From NCBI GenBank assembly GCA_040878185.1, contig JBBDMS010000056.1, positions 1 through 12,805 of the forward strand: a DNA stretch of 12,805 nucleotides, in the 5' to 3' direction. The position numbers were made by a program, and so were the translations under genes. Of this stretch, positions 6,005 through 12,805 are shown one piece after another (within the stretch, counting starts at the first letter, position 1; each line of letters begins with the position of its first letter). The notes under the pieces are model-generated. The model ran no database searches. It worked only from the letters and a program-made list of their open reading frames with translations, and had not been told where the DNA came from. This DNA comes from JAWXBK01 sp040878185. Lineage in GTDB: Bacteria; Pseudomonadota; Alphaproteobacteria; Dongiales; Dongiaceae.

Positions 6005-6010
6005 GATCAG

Positions 6011-6540
6011 GCCGGCTATCCGGACTTTCGAGAAAGAAGGGCGCGTCATGACCGCCCCTCCCTGCGTAAAGTCTCCCGCCGGCACCGGGATCGCTGCACG
6101 GCCGAGCCGTGTCATCCCCGACGCCCCGTCCGGTCAGACGGGGCACCCCGATCGCGGGCATCCGTGCGCCTCTCCCCTCTTGCAGGGACGCGCACAGCGA
6201 CCGGGACGCAGCCTCGCTCACAGCGACGCTGCGACACCAAGGCCCTGGCGGATTCGAAGGTTCGTCGGGATGGTGCCCGCATCAGGTCGAGGTCCAAGTC
6301 GCGGCTTTGGACGCGCAAATCGCCGGGCCCTGAAAGCCCGGCACCCCTGTGAAGTCCGGCCCCCGTGCCCCCGCGCACCGGACCGGCACCGGATGGCACG
6401 GTTCCGCCGTGCAGCGATCGACCGACACACGAACATCGTAACGCAATGAATGGAGGAACCGTCGCGATGAGCATCCAATAGATTTCCGCCCGCTGGACTC
6501 CGCCGGCCGCCCGGCCCATATCCAAAGGCGGCGCTTTTGC
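6011..6540 (+). other. Long region without convincing gene; strong inverted repeats (possible leader or ncRNA)
   Basis: No frame here looks like a conserved protein. A frame from ATG 6048, with GAAGG upstream, runs to TGA 6449 but its product is Arg/Pro-rich and typical of non-coding high-GC DNA. The stretch carries several perfect stems: GCCCCGTC 6123-6130 / GACGGGGC 6137-6144; GTGCGC 6164-6169 / GCGCAC 6190-6195 with inner CCCT / AGGG; CGCAGC 6207-6212 / GCTGCG 6228-6233; and GCCGGGC 6322-6328 / GCCCGGC 6336-6342. With the promoter just upstream it may be a transcribed structured RNA or a long 5' leader of DUF1244. No T-rich terminator was seen. Confidence 0.35.
6446..6481 (+). CDS. Possible leader mini-ORF before DUF1244
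   Basis: GGAGGA (6452-6457) precedes ATG 6467 by nine bases, and the frame ends at TAG 6481 after four codons (MSIQ). An in-frame ATG at 6446 would give 11 codons. The stop is 70 bases before the DUF1244 start. A good ribosome site in front of such a short frame suggests a regulatory leader or the relic of a start region. Translation is not otherwise supported. Confidence 0.25.
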   Translation: MNGGTVAMSIQ

Positions 6541-6551
6541 GGAGACCCGTC

Positions 6552-6872
6552 ATGGACAAGAAGACCCAGACCGAACTCGAAGCGGCGGCCTTTCGCCGCC
6601 TCGTCGCGCATCTGCGCGAACGCACCGACGTGCAGAATCTCGATCTGATGAATCTCGCCGGCTTCTGCCGCAACTGTCTCTCGAAATGGTATCTCGCCGC
6701 CGCGCAGGAACAAAGCGTGGCGTTGACCGATCCGCAGGCGCGCGAAATCGTCTACGGCATGCCGTATGAAGAGTGGAAGAAGAAACACCAGACCGAGATC
6801 GCCGATCCTGCGAAGCAGAAGCTGGCTGCCGATCTGGCCGCCGATCTGAAAGCCAAGCCGCACCGGCATTAG
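6552..6872 (+). CDS. DUF1244 family protein
   Basis: 106 aa, small soluble protein of the alphaproteobacterial DUF1244 family (unknown function). The family core is NLDLMNLAGFCRNCLSKWY (about residues 29-47), with Cys39 and Cys42 that could bind metal or form a disulfide, and the later AREIVYGMPYEEWK segment is also characteristic. The C-terminus is a Lys/Ala-rich helix. ATG 6552 is preceded by GGAG at 6541-6544, seven bases away; the in-frame TTG 6537 upstream is less likely. It lies 158 bases ahead of gapR on the same strand. I know of no demonstrated role; context is the only hint. Confidence 0.9.
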   Translation: MDKKTQTELEAAAFRRLVAHLRERTDVQNLDLMNLAGFCRNCLSKWYLAAAQEQSVALTDPQAREIVYGMPYEEWKKKHQTEIADPAKQKLAADLAADLKAKPHRH

Positions 6873-6927
6873 ACCGGCGCACGCCGGAAATCCCCGCTCG
6901 AATCCTTACGGGGACCGCCGTTCTCGC

Positions 6928-6964
6928 CGCCCGCTTGTCCGCCCGCTTGTCCCGCCCGCTTGTC
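6928..6964. repeat. Three tandem 12-bp repeats between DUF1244 and gapR
   Basis: CGCCCGCTTGTC occurs at 6928-6939, 6940-6951 and 6953-6964, the last two separated by one C. They lie 67 bases before the gapR start. Simple tandem duplication is the likely origin; binding sites for a regulator are possible. Confidence 0.7.
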
Positions 6965-7030
6965 CCGTAGCGGGCCGGTCGATATTGTCGCCGCCGCATT
7001 GACCGGAACTCCGAAGGACCAAGGGAAAAG

Positions 7031-7279
7031 ATGGCTGACACGGGTGGGATCGCCGGGGAGCGACTGCGCTCCTTCATCGAGCGGATCGAACGGCTGGAAG
7101 AGGAAAAGGCGGCGCTCGCCAGCGACATCCGCGAAGTCTTCTCCGAGGCGAAATCGGCGGGGTTCGATACGAAAATCATGCGCCAGCTGTTGCGCCTGCG
7201 GAAGCTCGACAATGCCGAGCGCCAGGAGCAGGAGGCGCTGCTCGATCTCTACAAGCAGGCCATCGGTCTGGCCGGGTAG
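7031..7279 (+). CDS. gapR: GapR-family (DUF2312) nucleoid-associated protein
   Basis: 82 aa, matching the DUF2312 family whose characterised member is Caulobacter GapR. GapR is a coiled-coil protein that clamps AT-rich, overtwisted DNA ahead of polymerases and assists topoisomerases. The N-terminal half (LRSFIERIERLEEEKAAL) is a heptad-type helix, then comes the conserved EVFSEAKSAGFDTKIM turn and the basic RQLLRLRKLDNAER segment, ending in EALLDLYKQAIG. ATG 7031 is preceded by AAGGGA. The stop is 11 bases before the next gene, so the two are probably co-transcribed. It is slightly shorter at the N-terminus than Caulobacter GapR as I recall it. GapR is typical of alphaproteobacteria and supports the host assignment. 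Confidence 0.93.
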   Translation: MADTGGIAGERLRSFIERIERLEEEKAALASDIREVFSEAKSAGFDTKIMRQLLRLRKLDNAERQEQEALLDLYKQAIGLAG

Positions 7280-7290
7280 AGGCGAACTCG

Positions 7291-8244
7291 ATGGCGTTCT
7301 ATCGGGAGGACGATTCGCTGGCCGCGTCGGCGCTGGACCTCAAGGCGCGCGTGGAAAGCGAGTTTGCGCTCGGTGCCGACGATTGGGCGTTCACCTGGGT
7401 CCTGCACAAGAAGCCGCTGTCGTCGAATCAGGTGACCGATCAAACGGCGTTCTGGGCGGCGAAGCCGGCCGGCGCTGCGCATCGCGGTGCCGTTCCGTTT
7501 TATCCGGCGAGCGTGCCGAAGCTCTTCTGGCTGGTGGCACTCGAAGCCTGGCTCGAAGCCGGTACGCTGCAGGACAGCGCGATGATCGAGCGCGCGCGCC
7601 GCGACATGATCGACTGGTCCAGCAACGAAGCGACCAACTATCTGATCGATGTCATCACCGGCACGACCAGCGGGCCGGAGCTGCCCGACATGGATTTTTC
7701 GCAATGGACGCAGCGCCGCTTCGCTGCCCAAAAATTCTTTATGGGCTGGCAATGGCCCGAACTGGTCGACATCAATCTGGTGCAGAAATTCTGCGACGAC
7801 GATCGCTACGGCCGCGAACGCGAATTCGTCGGCGTGAACGGCTGGAACCATAACCGGCTCACGACCGATGCCGCGTCGCGGATCCTGATCGCGATCCTGG
7901 GCGGCGCTGCGATTTCGCCGGTGCGCAGCGCGCGCATGGCCGCAATCTGTCATCGCTCGCTCGATCCCGCCGATCGCGCTGCCGATCCCTCGAACCAGGT
8001 CGACGGGTTCCTGGGCGAAGGGCTGCCGGCGGGCGCGAAGCTCTGGTCGAAGGCCGGGCTGACCTTGTGGACGCATCACGAGCCGTCGTCCTGGCGTCGT
8101 CACGACGCCGCCTATGTCGAGCTTCCCGGCGGGCCGGCGTTCACGCTCACGGTCTTCACGCAGGGCCGCGCGCAAGCCGAGAACAAGTCGTTGCTGCCCT
8201 TCATCGGGCGATGGGTGGCGGCGCGTGTCGAAGACGGGATCTGA
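7291..8244 (+). CDS. Class A beta-lactamase-like serine hydrolase
   Basis: 317 aa with the three active-site elements of serine beta-lactamase/penicillin-binding-type enzymes: S74-x-x-K77 in YPASVPKLFW, S110-S111-N112 in WSSNEATNYL (SxN), and K254-A-G256 in WSKAGLT (K-T/A-G). The nucleophile would be Ser74. The N-terminus (MAFYREDDSLAASALD) is charged and shows no signal peptide, unlike periplasmic beta-lactamases, so the protein appears cytoplasmic unless the start is wrong. It is also long between the SxN and KAG elements. GAGG lies eight bases before ATG 7291. It follows gapR closely and overlaps the transporter gene. Family annotation is usually just serine hydrolase; beta-lactam hydrolysis is not implied. 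Confidence 0.85.
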   Translation: MAFYREDDSLAASALDLKARVESEFALGADDWAFTWVLHKKPLSSNQVTDQTAFWAAKPAGAAHRGAVPFYPASVPKLFWLVALEAWLEAGTLQDSAMIERARRDMIDWSSNEATNYLIDVITGTTSGPELPDMDFSQWTQRRFAAQKFFMGWQWPELVDINLVQKFCDDDRYGREREFVGVNGWNHNRLTTDAASRILIAILGGAAISPVRSARMAAICHRSLDPADRAADPSNQVDGFLGEGLPAGAKLWSKAGLTLWTHHEPSSWRRHDAAYVELPGGPAFTLTVFTQGRAQAENKSLLPFIGRWVAARVEDGI

Positions 8245-9148
8245 ACGGGCGGGATCTGCAAAGCCGCATGGCGGGGTCGCGTTCGCGCCGCTGCTGGTCG
8301 CGGGCCTGGTCATCGTCTTATGGGGTGCAACGCCGGTCGTCACGAAACTCGCGACCAACGGCATCGACGGGCTGACCGTCGGGGTTGCGCGCACGCTGCT
8401 GGGCGGACTGGTCGCCGCACCGCTCGCGATCCTGATGCGGCTCAAACTGCCGCGCGGCCGCCCGCAATGGCTCTTCTTTCTCGGCGCCGCGGTGCCCGGC
8501 TACGTGGTGTTTCCGGTGCTGTTCAGCGTCGCGCAGCGCGAGACCTCGGCGCAGCATTCCTCGCTGTTGCTGGCGCTGCTGCCGCTCTTCACCGGCCTCA
8601 TCGCAACCGGGCTCGAGCGCCGGCTGCCGCGCGGGCGCTGGTTCATCGGCGCCGCAATCGCGATCGTCGGCGAATGTCTGCTGGTGTTCTCGCGCGACGG
8701 CATGGCAACCGGCGGTGCGTCCCTGTTCGGCGATGCGCTGGTGCTCATCGCCGGCATCATCGCGACGGTCGGCTATGTGTCCGGCGCGCGCCTCTCGCAG
8801 CTCGGCTACAGCGTCTGGGGCACGACCTTCTGGGGTGTCGCGCTGGCAGCACTGATCCTGCTGCCAGTGGCACCGTTCGTCGGGTTCGGCGTCGCGCTCG
8901 AGACCGGCAGCGCGATCTCCTGGTCGGCCGTCCTGTTCCTCGCCTACATGACGACGATCGTCGGCTATGCCGGCTGGTACTGGGCACTCGGCAGCGGCGG
9001 CATCGCGCGCGTTGCGTTGCTGCAATTCTTCCAACCGATCAGCGGACTGATCCTTGCGGTATTCCTGCTCGGCGAGCCGCTGACCTTGAGCCTGCTGCTC
9101 GCCGCGGTCATGGTGCTGCTCGGCGTCTGGATCGCGGCGAAGCGCTAA
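8225..9148 (+). CDS. EamA/DMT-superfamily inner-membrane transporter
   Basis: 307 aa from GTG 8225, with about ten hydrophobic helices forming two EamA repeats, each starting with a helix and a conserved proline region (LVIVLWGATPVVTK in the first; GDALVLIAGIIATVGYV in the second) and ending with FFQPISGLILAVFLLGEPL. DMT proteins export or import small metabolites such as amino acids; the substrate cannot be read from sequence. The frame is open further upstream to 8114, but that part is arginine-rich out-of-frame sequence of the previous gene. GTG 8225 overlaps that gene by 20 bases, with GGGTGG upstream, suggesting coupling. The stop lies two bases from the stop of the converging oxidoreductase gene. 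Confidence 0.88.
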   Translation: MSKTGSERAGSAKPHGGVAFAPLLVAGLVIVLWGATPVVTKLATNGIDGLTVGVARTLLGGLVAAPLAILMRLKLPRGRPQWLFFLGAAVPGYVVFPVLFSVAQRETSAQHSSLLLALLPLFTGLIATGLERRLPRGRWFIGAAIAIVGECLLVFSRDGMATGGASLFGDALVLIAGIIATVGYVSGARLSQLGYSVWGTTFWGVALAALILLPVAPFVGFGVALETGSAISWSAVLFLAYMTTIVGYAGWYWALGSGGIARVALLQFFQPISGLILAVFLLGEPLTLSLLLAAVMVLLGVWIAAKR

Positions 9149-9150
9149 AA

Positions 9151-12100
9151 TTACTCGGCGGCTTGCGGCGTTTCCCGGCGACCTTCATAGCGCGCGAGAA
9201 GCTGCGCCTCGCGGACTTTCGTTTCTTCAACATTGGCGGCCTTCACATGGCCGAAGCCGCGCATCCGCACCGGCAACGTCGCGATCTCGATCGCGAGCGC
9301 ATGATTGTCGGGCGCGAGCCCAGTGAGTAACCGTTCGACAATCGCCTCGTATTCGGCGATCAGACGGCGTTCCATTTTTCGTTCTTCGCTGCGGCCGAAA
9401 ATATCGAACGCGCCGCCGCGCAGGAATTTCAGCCGGGCGAGTATCCGGAAGGCCGGCAGCATCCACGGCCCGAAGCTCCGCTTCTGCAGATGCCCTGTCG
9501 CCGGATCGCGATTGGCGGCGAGCGGTGGCGCCAGGTGGAAATTGAGCTTGAAATCGCCCTCGAACTGGCTTGCGATCCTGTCGGCGAAGCGGCCATCGGT
9601 GAACAGCCGCGCGACCTCGTATTCGTCCTTGTAGGCGAGCAGCCGGAAATAATTGCGCGCAACCGTTTCGGCGAGACCCGAGAAGCCCGGCGCCTTCGCG
9701 CGCTCGGCATCGGCCACGCGCGCGACGAGCGCCCTGTAGCGCCCGGCATAGGCCGCGTTCTGATATTCGGTCAGTTCGGCCGCGCGAATGGCGACGATGT
9801 CGTCCAGCGTCTCTGCCAAAGGTTCCGGCTGCAGCTCCGGTGCAGCCGTGCGCGCCGCCGCTTCGACCGATTGCGGGTCGTGCGCCATGCGCCGGCCCCA
9901 GCGGAAGGCGCTGCGATTGAACCCGACCTGCGTGCCGTTCAGTTCGATCGCGCGTTCGATCGCCGCCGCCGATACCGGCAGCAGACCTTTCTGGCTGGCA
10001 TAGCCGGCAAGGAACATGTTGGCCGCGATCGAATCGCCGAGGAGCGAGGTCGCGATGCGTCCGGCTTCGACGAAATCGCAACGGTCTTTGCCGGCGGTGC
10101 GCGCGAGCGCCGCCTCGAGCGCGTCGATCGGAAAATTCATGTCGGGGCTGCGCGTGAAATCGCCGGTGACGGTCTGCTGCGTGTTGGCGACGACCCGCGT
10201 CCGGTCGGGATCGATTTTCGAGAGCGCATCGGCGCTCGCCGCCACCACGATGTCGCAGCCGAGCAGTAACGATGCACCGCCGGCCGCGATCTTGACCGCG
10301 TGCAGGGCGGCTGGATCGTCGGCGATGCGCACATGGCTCACGACGGCGCCGCCCTTCTGCGCGAGGCCGGTCATGTCCATCGTCGTGCAGCCTTTGCCTT
10401 CGAGATGCGCTGCCATCGCGAGGATCGCGCCGACCGTCACGACGCCGGTGCCGCCGACGCCCGTGACGAGTATCCCGTACGGCCGTTGCGAGTCGGCGAC
10501 CGCCGGTTCGGGCAATCCAGCGGCTGGATCGCTGCCGGCCTCCGGCTGGCGTTTGCGCAACGTGCCGCCCTCGACGGTCACGAAGCTCGGGCAGAAGCCC
10601 TTGAGGCAGGAAAAATCCTTATTGCAGGACGACTGGTCGATCGCGCGCCGTCGACCGAACTCGGTCTCGATCGGCACGATCGATACGCAGTTCGACTTGA
10701 CGCCGCAATCGCCGCAGCCCTCGCAGACCAGCGGATTGATGAACACGCGCCGCGCCGGATCGACCATCTCCCCGCGCTTGCGCCGGCGCCGCTTCTCGGC
10801 CGCGCAGACCTGGTCGTAGACGAGGGCGGTGACGCCCTTCACCGCGCGCAGATCCTGCTGCACCTGGTCGAGCGCATCGCGATGATGCACCGTCACGTTC
10901 GGCGCAAAGGCGCCGTGCGTCGGATATTTATCCGGTTCGTCGGTCACGACTGCCGTTCGGACCACGCCTTCGGACCAGAGCTGCCAGCTCATGCGCGGCA
11001 CGTCGAGCGGCCCGTCCATCTTCTGGCCGCCGGTCATCGCGACGGCGTCGTTGTAGAGAATCTTGAAGGTCATCGAGACGTTGGCGGCGACGGCGGCGCG
11101 GATCACCATCGAGCCGGAATGGAAATAGGTGCCATCGCCGACATTCTGGAACACATGCGGCGTTTCGCTGAACGGCGCCTGGCCGAGCCAGGACGCGCCT
11201 TCGCCGCCCATCTGGGTGAAGCTTTTGGTGTTCCGGTCCATCCACTGCGCCATGTAGTGGCAGCCGATGCCGGCCAAGGCGCGGCTGCCCTCGGGCACCT
11301 GCGTCGAGGTCGAATGCGGACAGCCGGAGCAGAAATAAGCAATGCGGCGGATCGGCGCCTGATAGTCGCTCAAGCTGCGTTCGCGCGCTTCGAGCCGTTC
11401 CAGCCGCGTTTCGATCGCATCGATCTCGGCAAAGGCCTTGAGCCGCTCGACGATGACGCGGGCGATCCGCGTCGGCGACAGCTCGCCCACACCCGACAGC
11501 AGGGGTCGGCCCTTCTCGTCGGTCTTCCCCGTGACCCAGGGCCGCCGGTCGGAAGGCAGATGGAACAGGGTTTCCTTGATCTGCTGTTCGATCAGGCTGC
11601 GCTTTTCCTCGACGACCAGCACTTCGTCGAGCCCCTCGGCGAAGGCGCGCATGCCTTCCGGTTCGATCGGCCAGACCAACGCGAGCTTGAGCAAGGAGAG
11701 GCCGAGCCGGCCGGCCTCGATCTCGTCGATGCCGAGATCGTCGAGCGCCTGGCGCACGTCGAGATAGGACTTGCCGGTGGTGACGATGCCGACGCGGCGG
11801 CGCGGTCCGCCGAAAATCACGCGGTCGAGCCGGTTCGCACGCACGAAGGCGACAGCGGCCGGCAGCTTGAACTCATGCAGCCGCGCTTCCTGTTCGAGTG
11901 CCTGGATCTGCGCGAAGGGTGCCGACGGCCACTGAATGTTGCGGCCGCCCGGCGGGTCCGCGACATCCTGCGGCAGGCGGATGGCGATGCGCGACGGGTC
12001 AATGTCGACCGCGGCCGAAGCCTCGGTCGTTTCGGCGACCAGCTTCATCGCGGTCCAGCAGCCCGAGAAACGCGACATCGCCCAGCCGTAGAGGCCGAAA

Positions 12101-12663
12101 TCGATGAACTCCTGGACGCCGGCCGGATGCAGGATCGGAATCGCCGCATCGATCAGCGCGAACTCGCTCTGATGCGCCGTGGTCGAGGATTTGCAGGTAT
12201 GGTCGTCGCCGGCGAGCGCAACCACGCCGCCATGCCGCGCGGTGCCGGCGAGATTGGCGTGTTTCAGGGCATCGCCGGCGCGATCGACGCCGGGGCCCTT
12301 CGCGTACCAGAGCCCGAACACACCATCATACCGGAAATCGCCGAACAGATCGGATTGCTGGCTGCCCCAGACCGCGGTCGCCGCGATCTCCTCGTTGACG
12401 CCCGGCTGAAGCCGGATGTGATGCTCGTCGATGAAATGGCCGGCCTGTCCGATCGCCTGGTCGAGCCCGCCGACCGGCGAGCCGCGATAGCCGGAGATGT
12501 AGCAGGCGGTATTCAGTCCGGCGGCCAGATCGCGTCGCCGCTGCATCATCGGCAGGCGGACCAAAGCCTGCGTGCCGGTGATGAACACGCGTCCGGTTTC
12601 GAGCGCGTATTTGTCGTCGAGCGAAACGCGCGCGAGGGAGGACGGGGCAGGGACGGGCGCCAT
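9151..12663 (-). CDS. Indolepyruvate ferredoxin oxidoreductase, fused single-chain type
   Basis: 1170 aa from ATG 12663. It joins the parts that are separate IorA and IorB subunits in archaea and oxidatively decarboxylates arylpyruvates or related 2-oxo acids to acyl-CoA with TPP and iron-sulfur clusters. The N-terminal pyrimidine-binding part carries ACYISGYRGSPVGG (near residue 57). The TPP/Mg motif is GDG 509-511 with Asn538 in LYNDAVAMTGGQ. A cysteine cluster at 647, 650, 653 and 659 is followed by Cys680, 686 and 691 before FCPSF. The gamma-type domain starts near 730 with ILVTGVGGTGVVTVG and includes GLAQKGGAVVSHVR. Long proteins of this layout are common in alpha- and betaproteobacteria. 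An in-frame TTG 12699 is possible but lies within the upstream direct repeats, so ATG 12663 is preferred. Possible role: aromatic or branched amino acid degradation. Confidence 0.93.
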   Translation of the reverse strand: MAPVPAPSSLARVSLDDKYALETGRVFITGTQALVRLPMMQRRRDLAAGLNTACYISGYRGSPVGGLDQAIGQAGHFIDEHHIRLQPGVNEEIAATAVWGSQQSDLFGDFRYDGVFGLWYAKGPGVDRAGDALKHANLAGTARHGGVVALAGDDHTCKSSTTAHQSEFALIDAAIPILHPAGVQEFIDFGLYGWAMSRFSGCWTAMKLVAETTEASAAVDIDPSRIAIRLPQDVADPPGGRNIQWPSAPFAQIQALEQEARLHEFKLPAAVAFVRANRLDRVIFGGPRRRVGIVTTGKSYLDVRQALDDLGIDEIEAGRLGLSLLKLALVWPIEPEGMRAFAEGLDEVLVVEEKRSLIEQQIKETLFHLPSDRRPWVTGKTDEKGRPLLSGVGELSPTRIARVIVERLKAFAEIDAIETRLERLEARERSLSDYQAPIRRIAYFCSGCPHSTSTQVPEGSRALAGIGCHYMAQWMDRNTKSFTQMGGEGASWLGQAPFSETPHVFQNVGDGTYFHSGSMVIRAAVAANVSMTFKILYNDAVAMTGGQKMDGPLDVPRMSWQLWSEGVVRTAVVTDEPDKYPTHGAFAPNVTVHHRDALDQVQQDLRAVKGVTALVYDQVCAAEKRRRRKRGEMVDPARRVFINPLVCEGCGDCGVKSNCVSIVPIETEFGRRRAIDQSSCNKDFSCLKGFCPSFVTVEGGTLRKRQPEAGSDPAAGLPEPAVADSQRPYGILVTGVGGTGVVTVGAILAMAAHLEGKGCTTMDMTGLAQKGGAVVSHVRIADDPAALHAVKIAAGGASLLLGCDIVVAASADALSKIDPDRTRVVANTQQTVTGDFTRSPDMNFPIDALEAALARTAGKDRCDFVEAGRIATSLLGDSIAANMFLAGYASQKGLLPVSAAAIERAIELNGTQVGFNRSAFRWGRRMAHDPQSVEAAARTAAPELQPEPLAETLDDIVAIRAAELTEYQNAAYAGRYRALVARVADAERAKAPGFSGLAETVARNYFRLLAYKDEYEVARLFTDGRFADRIASQFEGDFKLNFHLAPPLAANRDPATGHLQKRSFGPWMLPAFRILARLKFLRGGAFDIFGRSEERKMERRLIAEYEAIVERLLTGLAPDNHALAIEIATLPVRMRGFGHVKAANVEETKVREAQLLARYEGRRETPQAAE

Positions 12664-12693
12664 GACGGCCAGATTAGGGATGGCGCCGGGCGG

Positions 12694-12732
12694 GCGCAAT
12701 CGAGCCGGTGCGATTGAGGGGGCGCAATTGAG
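12694..12732. promoter_or_regulatory. Three 11-bp direct repeats at 14-bp period upstream of the oxidoreductase gene
   Basis: G(C/T)GC(A/G)AT(C/T)GAG occurs at 12694-12704, 12708-12718 and 12722-12732, exactly 14 bases apart, 31 bases upstream of the gene start. The regular spacing suggests an iterated operator, although local duplication is possible. No clear -10/-35 pair was found around it. Confidence 0.4.
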
Positions 12733-12805
12733 CCCGCGGGCAGCCGGTCGGCGTCAGGGTGCAAAGCTCCGCGCGGCGGGTTATAGATGCCGCCATGCAT
12801 GTGCT

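Noticed and set aside
6048..6449. 133-codon frame with GAAGG upstream and a promoter further upstream
   Set aside because: The product is Arg/Pro-rich without any recognisable pattern and the DNA is dominated by inverted repeats. Kept only as part of the non-coding region description.
7249..8445. 398-codon open frame on the minus strand
   Set aside because: Antisense to the serine hydrolase gene, which has clear active-site motifs and a ribosome site.
10300..12717. 805-codon open frame on the plus strand
   Set aside because: It is antisense to the oxidoreductase gene, its product is Arg/Asp/His-rich with no recognisable domain, and the minus strand carries clear family motifs throughout. 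Long antisense frames are common in high-GC coding DNA.
12795..12805. Possible start of a divergent plus-strand gene (ATG 12795)
   Set aside because: Only three codons are inside the window and no clear ribosome site precedes it, so it cannot be supported.

Overview
The window is high-GC DNA from an alphaproteobacterium. The best evidence is a GapR-type (DUF2312) gene with a DUF1244 gene just upstream, both families typical of that class. A one-piece indolepyruvate ferredoxin oxidoreductase and REP-like palindromes fit the same group. I cannot name the genus.

Left part (1-3951): the 3' end of a dihydrodipicolinate-synthase-family gene converges on a 4-hydroxyproline 2-epimerase gene. Together they suggest the remains of a hydroxyproline catabolic locus (a HypD-like deaminase plus the epimerase). 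Between them lies a tandem pair of REP/BIME-like repeats. A complete IS1595-family element (590-2699) sits in the hairpin loop of the first one, with a 24-bp inverted repeat at each end and a perfect 8-bp target duplication. The element carries more than a transposase. Rightward it has a structured leader (about 619-748) followed directly by a DUF3800 gene. Leftward it has the transposase gene, whose stop overlaps the start of a 58-codon basic protein gene, and that gene runs antisense into the end of the DUF3800 gene. This RNA + DUF3800 + small protein + transposase unit is the most interesting object here.

Middle (3952-5896): an AT-richer single-gene island (4014-4955, minus) encodes a protein with a HEPN-type R-N-x3-H motif. 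Next is an N-formylglutamate amidohydrolase-family gene followed by another REP-like hairpin.

Right part (5943-9148): about 600 bases with no convincing gene hold a sigma70-like promoter, several strong inverted repeats and a ribosome-site-led mini-ORF. Then follow DUF1244, gapR, a class A beta-lactamase-like serine hydrolase without a visible signal peptide, and an EamA/DMT transporter, all on the plus strand and probably largely co-transcribed. A large minus-strand gene for indolepyruvate ferredoxin oxidoreductase (9151-12663) meets the transporter tail to tail, with two bases between the stops. Three 11-bp direct repeats at an exact 14-bp period lie just upstream of its start.
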